This document shows positions 9,928 through 20,053 of a DNA stretch of 64,000 bases, piece by piece (position 1 is the first letter of the stretch; every line of letters starts with the position of its first letter). A model generated the notes under the pieces. It ran no database searches and had not been told where the DNA came from. It saw only the letters and a program-made list of their open reading frames with translations. The translations under genes and the position numbers were made by a program. Origin of the DNA: Datura wrightii (lineage: Eukaryota > Streptophyta > Magnoliopsida > Solanales > Solanaceae); the NCBI GenBank assembly GCA_035772735.1, contig JASDFA010000019.1, positions 73,012,001 through 73,076,000 on the forward strand. Direction: 5' to 3'.

Positions 9928-12408
9928 GCAGGTGACAGGTTGTCCTGCCGAGCTGGCTAGAAATAGAGAGCTTGTGGAACCGTTGCTAGAACCTGAACGT
10001 CAAATCCATTTGCGAAGGAGAGTAGCTCAAGAGCAAAAGCTGAAGAGACTTCAAGAAAAGGTACAACAACAACCACCCGCGGGACAAGCACATTTGTCAT
10101 CAGCAGCAATGGCAGCCAGACCAGTTCGCGAAGTGGCAATCCCACTAGCAACGAATGTGACCTCTAGCATCCGTAAACCGGAGCCTGGAGGGCACTTTGA
10201 GCTTAAACAAAACATGGTGCAGCTGTTACATTCTAGTGGTCAATTCACTGGGATGGCACATGAGGACCCGCAGCAGCACCTACAGAGCTTTTTAGAGATT
10301 AGTGACACGTTTGTCCCCACCGGCGTGTCCACAGATTATGTCCGAATGACCCTCTTCCCATTTTCCTATTGGGAGAGGCAAAAAAGTGGCTGAAGGCTGA
10401 GCCACCGAACTCCATAACTTCATGGAATGACTTGGCTAAGAAGTTCCTTATCAGATTCTTCTCCTCAGGCAAAACTGCAAGGTTGAGAAGTGAAATACTC
10501 AGTTTCAAGCAGAGGCCTGATGAGAACTTATATATGGCTTGGGAAAGATTCAAGTCATTGTTAAGAGATTGCCCCCATCACCAGCAATCAAATGAAGTGC
10601 TGGCTCATACTTTTGTAGAAAGTCTAGACCCACACACAAAAATATTACTAGACTCTGCATCGGGTGGGCAAGCCTTGGATAAGACATATGATGAGTTGTA
10701 CACTTTGTTGAACAAAATTGCACAAGGAAATCCAGAGTGGCAGAGCGAGTCATCGAGAGGGGCAGGAAACAGATCGGGGTTGATAGAAGTAGATGGTTTG
10801 AATGCCTTGGCAGCACAGTTAGCTTCGTTCCAGCATCAAATGATGACTCAGTTCAATAAACTGAGTATGAACCAACACCAGGGCCAGGTTAATGAAGATC
10901 AGCAAGCTCCGAGTTGGTGTGGAATTTGTGGTAATAATGGGCACTATGCATAATCTTGTGGAGCCAATCCGGAGTTAGTCAATTTTGTTAGTAATGTGCA
11001 GCGCAACAATCAAAATTTTGAAACCAGTTACAACAAAAATTGGCAGGGCCACCCGAATTTTTCTTGGGGTGGAAACCAAAAGAAGAATTATATGCAACCT
11101 CAACAACAGCAGTATCAGTAGAATAGGTAGAATGATGGGCAATTGAGTAGCAGCATTGAGGAAACACTGCATAAAATTATGGAGACCCAGAAGCAGTTAG
11201 CGGAAAATCAGGCGAGGATGGCAACAGACTTAATGAATCAGCAAGTAGCCACCCGAAATGTTGAAAAATAAGTGGGTCAGATAGCAGCTGCTCAAAACAT
11301 GAGATTGCAGGGGGGATTACCAAGCGACACAGATCCTAACCCCCGGCAGATCAATGCCATCAGTCTGAGAAGCGGTAAGCAATTATCTGATGTAGTGCCA
11401 AAAGAGCAAAGAAAGGGGGTGCAGTCGGAGTTGGTTAGACCAGGACCATCCATCAACATGGGAGATAATCAGAGTGCTGGGCAACAAAATGCACAACTTC
11501 CATTGCAGCCAGCATAAAGACCACCACCACCATTCCCTCAGAAATTCAGAAAGAGCAAGGAAGAGGAATGCTTCAAAAAGTTCTTTGAGAGCTTCAAAGA
11601 ACTTCACATAAATTTGCCTCTTATTGATGTCTTGCAGGGAATGCCCAAGTATGATAAATACTTGAAGGACGTGATGGCGAACAAAGTGAGATTGGTGGAC
11701 GTCCAGACTGTAGCACTGACTGAGGAGTGCAGTCACAGGGTATTGAGCAAAATGCCAAAGAAGCTCAAAGACCCAGGGAGTTTTACCCTCCCCATACAAA
11801 TTGGTAAAGCTGAGGTGCTACGAGCTTTGTGTGACTTAGGGGCGGCAGTTAATCTAATGCCCCTATCCTTATTCAACACCCTGGGGTTGGGAAAACCGAG
11901 GCCAACAAGGTTGATGCTGCAGCTGGCTGACACGTCGCGAGTGACACGTGATGGAATAATAGAGGACCTTCTCATCAAAGTGGGTAAGTTCATTATACCT
12001 GCTGATTTTATTGTCTTGGATTTTTAGGTTGATGACCAGGTACCCCTGATCTTGGGACGGCCATTCTTGGCCACCGGAGGAGCGGTGATTGATTTGAAAG
12101 CAGGGACCCTGAAAATGAGGGTTGAGGATGAAGAAGAAATCTTCTGCATTTACCAAGAAATGAACCCATCTGCACACTACAGAAACCTTTGTCAAGTTAG
12201 TGTGTTGGCAGAGGATAAGTGTGGGGTAGAGGATTCCACAGGTGCAGGGCCAAAGGCAATTACAAGTGTTCAGCCTGAGTCTGATAAAGGGCTTCAAATT
12301 GAGAAGAAGTTGGAGAAAGAGAGGAACAGAGTGGAGGCTGGTTCCTCTAAACAGCAAAAGAAAAGGAGATGGTTCTCGAAAGAGAACCCAGGTATGAGGA
12401 TATCCTGA
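9928..12408 (+). pseudogene. E2 gag-protease reading frame, decayed
   Basis: Athila gag followed by protease in essentially one frame. The capsid block reads SITSWNDLAKKFLIRFF and LRSEILSFKQRPDENLYMAWE. There is a frameshift near 10375. The CCHC knuckle is at 10918-10959 (CGICGNNGHYA, then a stop at 10951-10953, then SC). Further stops occur near 11119, 11269, 11515 and 12025. The protease has LCDLGAAVNLMPLSLFNTLG and, later, LILGRPFLATGG. The frame ends at 12408 in KRRWFSKENPGMRIS and a stop, at the same point as E5. No clear ATG: the frame opens after TTTGCAGGTGACAGG. Pol is absent, so particles would need enzymes from a partner. Confidence 0.9.
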
Positions 12409-14363
12409 AAAGGATAGTCCACGTCGGGCCACGACGTAAAATAAGGCGCTACTTGGGAGGAAACCCAAGGGTACCACAGGTACCATTTTAATTTCTTGCA
12501 TTTGTGTTGATTTTATTTATTTTTCATCTTGTGTTGTTTTTGGTGGAAAGTTAAGCACAGATGGAGGGGAAGTCTGAGTACCCGTGGAGGAGGAAGCTAA
12601 AAAGCATGGACGATAAAAAGTGTGGGGTCGACACACACTTGTGCAAAGTTGAAGAAAATCATGCTATTAGCTAGGCCTAAAGGCCTCAGGGAGTATTTCT
12701 CACCCTTTTTAAATTTTAATTTGATGCTATGAGGACATAGCATTATTTAAGTGTGGGGTGAGGGAAATTTCAAGGAAAATTTCAAAAAACTTTTGTGCTT
12801 AACAAGTTTGTGGTGAATGTAATGCTAATGCTTGAGAAATTTGAAAAATTTGAAAAATTTGAAAATTTTTATGAAGAAAGCATGACTTCATCACCCGTTG
12901 GTTTTTCTTTTCGGTTCTTTTCCGACGGGGGGGGGGGGGGTCTTTGAACTGAAGAATAAAATTTTTTTTTATTTCCTTTGTTTGTAGATAGTGTTTTAGT
13001 CATAGTTAGGGACTGTTTCCGACGATGGATGGATGACGACCCTCTTGAGGAAAAATTAGTCGGTACGTGATTGGTTTTTGAAACCATAACTAAGTGGTGC
13101 TTGATGTTCTTGTTATGTGCTATACGTGATTGTAAGATGCAAGTATGTTCGGTGTGAAGCATGAAGGTGTATAACTTTGTGTGAGACGCTTAGGCTCTTG
13201 AATTTGACTCAATATGATTGAAGCTTCATTCTGAATTCTTGTGATTAGCTGAGTAAGAGTCTGATGAATGTGTCTTGAATTGAGCATGTGCCATGAGTGT
13301 AAGGTTTTTGAGTATTCTGTGCTATTGTGGATTGTCTAGAACTTGCCTGGTGTGTTTATAAAACGAAATGAAGGATGTGAATTGTAGGAGATGATTTAGG
13401 CATTTCATTGAATGAACCAAATTTTTATCCCTCATTTTACCTACCTTGAAAAATTAATCCTAGTTAGCCCCATTGAGCCTTGAGCCTATTCTTTGATAGC
13501 TGCAACATAAGCTTAATCCTTTTTCTTTCATTAGCCTTGAACTTGATCCAAAACTCCTAAGCGCTTGAGTGAAAAAATCCGAAGGAGTAAAGGAGCGAGA
13601 AGAATGAAAAGAAAGGAAAAGTAGCAAGTTGTAGAAGTGAGAAAAGGACAAAGGTGCACTTGTGTGAAAATGGTTGATTATTAGTAAGGAGCAAGAAAAC
13701 AAATTAATGAAAAATTATTTATAGAACTCCTTACTAATAAGTTAAAAGTGGCTAAAGAAATGGGGGAACATAAGAGGAACAAGAAAGATGAAAGGAGAAA
13801 AAGGTAAAGTAAGGGAAGGGAAGTTCGTAAGGGCGTAATGTATTAAAAGCGTTTAGGAAAGATAGTCACTATTACTGGCCATAATAGTACCTACCTGTCC
13901 CTTAGCCTACATTACAACCCATTAAGTCCTACTTGATCTTACATTCACACATCCTTAAATTACTGGAATAAAACACTAAGGGCAAGCTTATGGGTCATTA
14001 CATGATGCATGTGAATTCTTTGTGAGAGTGAGCGCAATTCTATTCATGTACCCACACATGTTGTGATTTAAAAATTGTTTTTGCGTGTGATTGGGTAACT
14101 CTCTTTCTGTGAGGGGCACATGTTGAATGAAGGATATAATTCATGTGGAATTTCTTAATAAGTTGATTTGCAAGAGTTTCCTAATATTGAGAGTCGATTC
14201 TTGAGGTTAAGAAGTTTTAACATAGTTGTACTTCATTTCAATGATCAAAATTGTGCATGCTCTATTTGTAGCTTGTTATCTTACGTAATCATGATAGCCG
14301 TAGCGTGAATAATCTTGCTAAATTAGTTATGTGGGAGTCTCCTTATGCATGATATGTAAAATG
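12409..14363 (+). other. E2 3' non-coding region
   Basis: Right after the stop the sequence matches what normally follows Athila pol (block ending in gggaggaaacccaa), showing where pol is missing. The rest has no coding signal. It holds a 13-G run near 12926-12938, a TTTGAAAAA triplication near 12838-12868, and two copies of the purine-tract decamer AAGTGTGGGG at 12618-12627 and 12749-12758. Confidence 0.75.
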
Positions 14364-14381
14364 TTGTTCGAGGACGAACAA
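14364..14381 (+). other. E2 AGGA-loop hairpin before the purine tract
   Basis: TTGTTCG-AGGA-CGAACAA: a perfect 7-bp stem with a 4-base loop, six bases upstream of the purine tract. Similar hairpins occur in E4, E6 and E7 at the same place with different but compensated stems. Confidence 0.75.
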
Positions 14382-14387
14382 GGCTTT

Positions 14388-14397
14388 AAGTGTGGGG
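14388..14397 (+). other. E2 polypurine tract
   Basis: AAGTGTGGGG three bases before the 3' LTR, the usual Athila-type plus-strand primer. Confidence 0.8.
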
Positions 14398-14400
14398 TTG

Positions 14401-15836
14401 TGATCACGGGCAAAGATAGCATGCCCGAGATACGCTTTACACCTTAATTTAGTCTTGTTTATCTAAGTTATTTTATACATTTTCATGTAATTTTATATAA
14501 ATGTGAATATATACTAACCAACATGATTAGTCCTTGTTTTTGAAGGTTAATAATGCATTTGAGGAACTAATTCATGATTTGGTGAAGTGGAGGAATGGAA
14601 TCAAGAGCAAAACGTGAAAGTCAACAAGAAAACATGCAATAACTGGCACCCTGCGCGATAGGGGCCGTGGCACGCTGCCAACGCGGCAACACTTGGCCAA
14701 AAATTGTATTTTTTGGCACATTCCAGTAAGGGTACGCGTTACCAATGTGTCACGGAGGTCAAGTAGGGCGTTCAGCTCCGTGACACATTGTTGTTCCACC
14801 ACAGGCCAAATTTTGCAATTTTTCAGCATAGTATAAATTGAACCCTTAGCTCCTAAAATCATTTGGTCACGATTTTATTCTGAAAAAACACCTATGAGTG
14901 AAGGGAGAAGTGGGAGAACTCATCTAGGGTTTATCAAATTCCCTTCTCATCTTACCAAATTCATGTAAGTATGTTAGTTTAGTATTAGTTAATTGTAGTT
15001 TTACGAACATGAATGGCAAGAACCCTTCCTCTAGGGTTGAAGCCATGAATTATAATTGTGATTTTATGAAATTGTTTTGGAATTAAGTTATTGATTGTTG
15101 TTTTCGTCTTGCATTCTGGATTGTTGGTTGTTTATATGATTGATCACCATGAAAGCATATTTGTTAGCTTGAGTAATAGCTTGAGAGAGCATTACCTAGG
15201 TCAGGACATAAGAATGTGAGGAGCACGATTGTATCTCGGGAGAGATTTTTGTGTCAGGATAGAAATATACCTAACACCGTGCTTGGTTGAGACACATGGG
15301 TTATGAAAGACCAACTTGGGATGTCACATCACCACTCGAAGAAGTAGTTGTGAGGCTAAGTTGAGTTAAATGGTTAGACGCACGAAAGTCTCTAATCGTT
15401 TCCCCGTAAACCACAACATAATTGATTGCCCGCGACTAGAAATTAAACTCCTCGCTCACAATGATGCAGTGAGGCTACATTGCCGTGTTTAGAGGCTCGA
15501 AAGACCATAAACATGCAATTTCTAATTATGTGAAATAACAATTGATAGTTCCATGCTTAACCCATTGCAAATAGTAGTATCGCATGATTAATTGGTTTTA
15601 ACTCTAAGTTGCTCCTAGAGTAATTTTAGAATACTTCGTTGACCCAAACTTAGACTTAATTAATCTCGATCGAAAATGTCTATAACCAACACGTGAGGTA
15701 TTTAAGATCACACTAGAAATGGACAGTTAGAGGAATGGGTCCAGTCCTTGTGGGTTCGACAATCCGGTTCTTAAAAAGAGCCACTATATTACTTGCACGA
15801 CCCGTACACTTGCGGACGCACGAATCGGGCCGAACA
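14401..15836 (+). repeat. E2 3' LTR
   Basis: 1436 bp, TGATCACGGG...GAACA, near-identical to 8381-9814. TATA box at 14832-14839. An open frame on the other strand at 15713-16135 crosses the LTR end into E1 and flank and is chance. Confidence 0.93.
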
Positions 15837-15841
15837 AGGGG
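15837..15841. other. Target duplication AGGGG of E2, right copy
   Basis: Follows the GAACA end of E2 and equals 8376-8380. Confidence 0.9.
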
Positions 15842-16013
15842 GTCCATGACACGTTGCCCCTGTTGCAGCCTGCTCCGGCCTTCTTCCTCGCTACCTTGAC
15901 TCCACGCTCGAACGTCCTTTCCCTGGGCCCTTTCTCGTACATGTCGTACTGTAAAACTCTTGACTAATGTACGAATATGCCAACTAAACATTAGGAGCTT
16001 ACGGGGTGTAACA
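15842..16013 (-). repeat. E1 5' LTR, second segment
   Basis: Continues the E1 LTR after E2 and matches 990-1211 (ccttgactccacgctcgaacg, ctttccctgggccc, ending acggggtgtaaca). Confidence 0.9.
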
Positions 16014-16489
16014 CTGAGTCCATAGGGCCTAGCAATCTGAGAGACATGAGTTAACATACATAGCGAGTTTATGACATGAAGTGGAGACTTGTAGATTTGC
16101 AGAGTAAGACTGGGATCGCTATGTGATGCGGTCATTTAGAATCCTGGGGGTCTATACATAAGATTGAATAGAGCTTAACTTTAACTGAGCATAAGAGAAA
16201 TCATCGGGACCTTGGAGATTGGCATTCCATAGCTTTTAGTGCCGAGACTCCTCTATTAGGACACTCAAAATCTGACTTGGCTTATTGACTTATCATCTCC
16301 CCCGTAGCTTAAAGCCATTCTATTAGGGCTCTTGAATCTTTCTTAAGGTCGGGCTAAACCATTAACTCGTCACTTTCCATTCTCCTCTAAGGCTATCACT
16401 AAAGGCTTTATACTTATAACCTTTCCATACCCTCTACAAAATAAATCTCATAGTAAAATGCAAAAAAAGAGGTTTTGTACTTATACAGT
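16014..16489. other. Unassigned repeat-like sequence right of E1
   Basis: No coding blocks, LTR termini or RNA genes recognised. It separates E1 from the E0 protease remnant and may be part of E0 or of another lost element. Confidence 0.4.
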
Positions 16490-16580
16490 AGTTCTTGGGA
16501 CTAGAAACATGCAAGGTTCGATACGACAACTCATATCATACCTGTGACTACATCTAAAGTTGGCTGCCACCTGCACTAGT
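16490..16580 (-). pseudogene. E0 protease-gag remnant, left side of E3 insertion
   Basis: Resembles the protease/gag junction of E3 at 21180-21385: it shares a ttcttgggact block, tacctgtgactacat against taccagtaaccacat, and ctgccacctgcactag against ccgccagctgaactag. The following sequence of the same gag is found at 32791 on the far side of E3, so this is the left edge of an older element into which E3 jumped. Confidence 0.6.
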
Positions 16581-17699
16581 TGTCACGACCTGAACATAGG
16601 CCCGGATCGAGACACGGGACAAGGAAACCTGAGGGACTCCAAGTAGACCCATAGCATGAACATTCAACTAACTCAATCAATAAAAGCAGAAGGTTCAACA
16701 TACATAATATAGCCGAATTCTAAACATGGCATAAGATCTTAAATACATTACATACATTTAAAGCTAAATAAAAACTATGTCCTAGAAAGACTCTATCACT
16801 GATGAGTTAATGGGACAAGACCTCAACTAACTCTCTAAAATTTAAACTGAAATACACCAACATATCTAAATTTAAGAGGGGCCCACGGACTCATCAATAG
16901 AGACTGATGCTATTCCGAAAGCTGGCTAAGGTCGAGGCTGAATCTAAGTGCCAGAGCCTATATCATGACACCATAAAACATAGAGTATGAAGTAAGTACG
17001 TGGAATGTACCAAGTATGCATGGTAAGTAAAATGGATGTTTAAAATACATAAAAGTGCATATGAGTAGGACAACAAGATCATAGAATAAATATCATAATC
17101 TAACATAAGGCTCAAGGTTTCAAAACATTCATAAATCATTCATAATCATACTCACGAGAGAAAAGTTGTATCAAACATGAGTTGATTCAAATTATATAAT
17201 CATAATCACACATAAATTATGAGGACAGTGGGAGATTTTTATAACCGACATACCCCATATGAGCACATTTGGAACCCGACCTGTAAACACCTACTCGCGA
17301 GGGTGTTCATACCTTGCTAAGGGTAGAACCATGAAGGAGTGATATCATTCATGAAAGGCCCATTTTGGTCAAAAGGGGACAGCTTTAAAGGAGGTCCCAT
17401 CTTAACATACGATGGCACATAGTTTTGAGATTCGGGGCAAAACATGGACCCCAAACCTACTCGGTGTTAAATACTACTCCAAAACATATATATTTCTCAT
17501 AGGATAACATACATGAGATTCATGGGCTAGTTAAATCATGATAATCATAAGCATGCTTGCAAATACGTGAACTAGCCTTGAAGATAAGGCCCGTGAGTCG
17601 GCCATAATCATAAATCATAAATCACGAGGTTCATGCGTACTTGTTAAACATGTATATACTTAATAAATCATAAATTCATGATGAGAATTTGAATAAATC

Positions 17700-17737
17700 C
17701 ATACCATAAATCATAAATCATAAATCATAAATGATAA
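17700..17737. repeat. Heptamer array ATAAATC in E3 3' LTR
   Basis: Four to five copies of ATAAATC. The matching place in the other LTR (about 23815-23840) has only one degenerate copy, so the array expanded after insertion or contracted in the sister LTR. Confidence 0.75.
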
Positions 17738-17930
17738 TGGTTTAAAGAACATCAAAATCAAGGAAAAATCTTAACTCAATTTATCATAGAACATGAATGA
17801 TTTTGAATAATTAAATAGAAATTTAAATCAATTCATATATAATCAAATTAGTTGTAAAATCTGTCCATGATTCATAAAATATGATGTAAAAAATGATAAG
17901 TAGTAACCCATAGATAGATCATTAGGATTT

Positions 17931-17996
17931 CATAAGATTTAGGATAAAACTCCATAGGATTTTCATAAGATTTAGGATAAAACTCCATAGGATTTT
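17931..17996. repeat. Perfect 33-bp tandem duplication in E3 3' LTR
   Basis: Two identical 33-base units (17931-17963 and 17964-17996) beginning cataagatttaggataaaac. No difference between the copies, so the duplication is recent compared with the LTR divergence. Confidence 0.9.
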
Positions 17997-18510
17997 CAAA
18001 CAAAATTTCGTGAATTTGGAGAGATTAGGCATGAGTGTGAACAAATTCAAACACTCATAACCCTACATACTTGAGAGGCTTGGATTCTATCACTTCCTTA
18101 CTTGACCAAGAGGATTTGAAGAACAATTGATGAAGAACCTTGGGGTTTTATGCTTCATCAGCGTCTATACTCTTTAACTTTGCATGCATGGGTTTCGAAT
18201 AGGCTAGTATGGCTTAACCTATCTTAATACACCCTAAAATAGCTTAAAACAATGTAGGATAGGACCCTAGGGCTTAGGAATGACAATAATACCCTTAATA
18301 AATTCGTTGCTAAAATCTGACTGCCAGTCCCAACAAGGGACTGGACGAGTCATCGCATGCTGTTGTTAGGTCCACTACCCTGTTTCCTCGAGGGGTCCCC
18401 ACAAGGGACCCAATGGGTCATTGCTGGTGACCACGACTCATGGTCACTACCCGTTACCTCTACTACCCTACTGCTCAAACCTTAATTCACTTGCCAACTA
18501 TGACCATCCT

Positions 18511-19092
18511 AACGAACGGAGCCATCTGAATGTTGGAATGGTAGTTGTTGTTGTATGAAAACCCAATCAGAGGAATATGATCATCCCAAATACCTTTGAA
18601 GTCGAGCACACATTCCCTCAATATGTCCTCGAGAGTTTGAATTGTTCGCTCCACTTGACCATCCATTTTTATGTGAAATGTTGTACTGAGCTTAACCTGA
18701 GTACCTAGTCCTTTTTGAAATGACCTCCAAAACTGAGAGGTAAACTGAGTACCTCTGTTTGATATGATGGACAAGGGCACTCCATACAATTGAACCAACT
18801 CTCTAATGTATAGTTTGACATAATCCTCTCCGAAATCAGTAGTTCTTACCGGCAGAAAATGAGCGACTTTTGTCAACCTGTCTACAACAACCCAAATGGA
18901 GTCATATTGCCAGCGAATGCTAGGCAAACCTGTTATGAAGTCCATATTCATTTCTTCCCACATCCAAGTAGGAATACCGATATCCTGAAGTACACCTCCC
19001 GGTCTCTGATGCTCAACCTTCACTTGCTGATAGTTTGGACACTTAGCTACAAATTCTGCGAAGTCTTTCTTCATGCCATTCCACCAATACAC
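18511..19092 (-). pseudogene. E3 integrase core, truncated
   Basis: A 200-residue open frame (18487-19092), the longest in the window. It starts in the zinc-binding part (MYWWNGMKKDFAEFVAKCPN, with Tyr where the second zinc Cys is expected), has MDFITGLP with the first catalytic Asp, then SIISNRGTQFTSQFW, where the second catalytic Asp is Asn, and ERTIQTLEDILRECV with the Glu. It ends at IQMAPF, where homology breaks into LTR sequence. The GPY/F region and chromodomain are gone. Open, but inactive by the D-to-N change and truncation. Confidence 0.9.
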
Positions 19093-19648
19093 TACCTGTA
19101 GGTCACGGTATATCTTGGTGGCACCTGAATATATAGATTACCTGGATCCATGAGCCTCGTGCAACATCTAGTCCCTCAAATCATCAAGATTTGGAACATC
19201 TAAGCGACCCTAGTATCGAAGCATACCATCTCCCCACTTTGGAGAAGACCTATACCTTCTGATTCTAAATGGCCTCCTTTAACTTTACAAAAATAGGGTC
19301 CTCATCTTGTCTAGCTTTTATATCAGTCACTAAGGATGATTCTGATCCGTTCTTAACTATAACACCGCCATCAGTCGAATCAACCAAATGAACTCCCAAC
19401 CTTGCAAGTCGATGCATGTCCTACACCAGCTCTTTCTTCCCCTCATCTACATGGGACACACTTTCCATGGAGAGTCTACTGAGTGCGTCTGCTACTATAT
19501 TAACCTTTCCCGGATGGTAAAGGACACTCATGTCATAATCCTTAAGTAGCTCCAACCACCTCCTTTGCCGAAGATTGAGATCCTTCTGGGTAAACACATA
19601 TTGTTAACTCTTATGGTCCATAAACACACCCACATGGACACCGTACAA
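19093..19648 (-). pseudogene. E3 RNase H end and linker to integrase
   Basis: Minus reading of about 19480-19610 gives FTQKDLNLRQRRWLELLKDY and YHPGKVNIVADALSRLSM with small breaks. The rest is linker with frameshifts. It corresponds to 63014-63322 in E8. Confidence 0.75.
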
Positions 19649-20053
19649 TTAGTTTCTCCATAGTTTCATGGAAAATACCAGTGCGACCAATTCGAGATCA
19701 TGAGTCGAGTAGTTATTTTCATGCACTTTTAGTTCTCTAGAAGCGTAAGCTATAACTTTTCCTTGCTGCATCAATACACACCCAAGTCTTATCCTTGAAG
19801 CATCACAATACACCACGAACCCCTCGGGACCTTTGGGTAGGGTCAACACTAGCGCTGAGGTAAGTCGAGCCTTCAACTCTTGGAAGCTCTTCTCATAAGC
19901 CTCCGACCATTGGAACTTTACCTTCATTTGGGTCAGTTTAGTCAATGGTGCCGCGATAGATGAAAACCCCTCGACAAACCTCCGATAGTAGCGAGCTAGG
20001 CCCAAGAAACTTCTAATATCCGAAGGATTCACCAATCTGGACCAATTCTTCAC
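19649..20053 (-). pseudogene. E3 RT C-terminus and RNase H N-terminus
   Basis: 134-residue open frame: NPSDIRSFLGLARYYRRFVEG, APLTKLTQ, FQWSEAYEKSFQELKARL, GFVVYCDASRIRLGCVLMQQ, KVIAYASRELKVHE, YSTHDLELVALVFSMKLWRN. RNase H catalytic Asp in YCDAS is kept. It ends at a stop where the LYG block should follow. Confidence 0.88.

Larger units (their letters stand above)
8381..15836 (+). mobile_element. E2: Athila-type element with gag and protease only
   Basis: Complete 7456-bp element: LTR 8381-9814, Asp-type primer site, gag-protease region to 12408, about 1.98 kb of non-coding sequence, purine tract, LTR 14401-15836, all flanked by AGGGG. There is no RT, RNase H or integrase. The gag and protease are of the Athila lineage. 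The structure fits the non-autonomous class called TR-GAG. The two LTRs differ at roughly 30-40 sites by eye (2-3 %), making this the youngest dated insertion in the window. Confidence 0.93.
1..16013 (-). mobile_element. E1: Ty3/gypsy chromovirus, family A, split by E2
   Basis: A minus-strand LTR retrotransposon. Reading the plus strand left to right it shows the 3' LTR (cut by the window edge), a purine tract, chromodomain, integrase, RNase H, RT, protease, gag, primer site and 5' LTR. The 5' LTR runs from 6487 to 8380 and resumes at 15842-16013 after a complete nested element, E2. Domain order PR-RT-RH-IN-chromodomain is that of Ty3/gypsy chromoviruses, probably Tekay/Del-like (inference). 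The two LTRs differ at well over 10 % of sites by eye in the first 250 comparable bases, so the copy is old. All coding parts carry stops. The target duplication cannot be checked because the left end is outside the window. Confidence 0.9.
16581..18510 (-). repeat. E3 3' LTR, end deleted
   Basis: Starts TGTCACGACC and aligns with 22723-23983. The family B terminus (GTTACA type) is absent: LTR sequence runs straight into integrase at about 18510. Inside are a heptamer array near 17700-17737 and a 33-bp tandem duplication at 17931-17996. Motifs of the gagtcgtgg type appear at 18340-18450. Confidence 0.85.

Noticed and set aside
9926..9930. Gag start codon of E2
   Set aside because: The frame opens at TTG within a TTTGCAGGTG context, not at an ATG; no start assigned.
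10299..10816. Minus-strand frames in E2 gag
   Set aside because: Antisense shadows of a gag with clear Athila blocks on the plus strand.
12926..12938. G-run as a G-quadruplex
   Set aside because: A single 13-G run without further tracts close by; could be a slippage or assembly feature, so not scored.
15713..16135. 140-residue minus-strand open frame
   Set aside because: Crosses the E2 LTR end, the target duplication, the E1 LTR end and flank, so it cannot be an ancestral gene.
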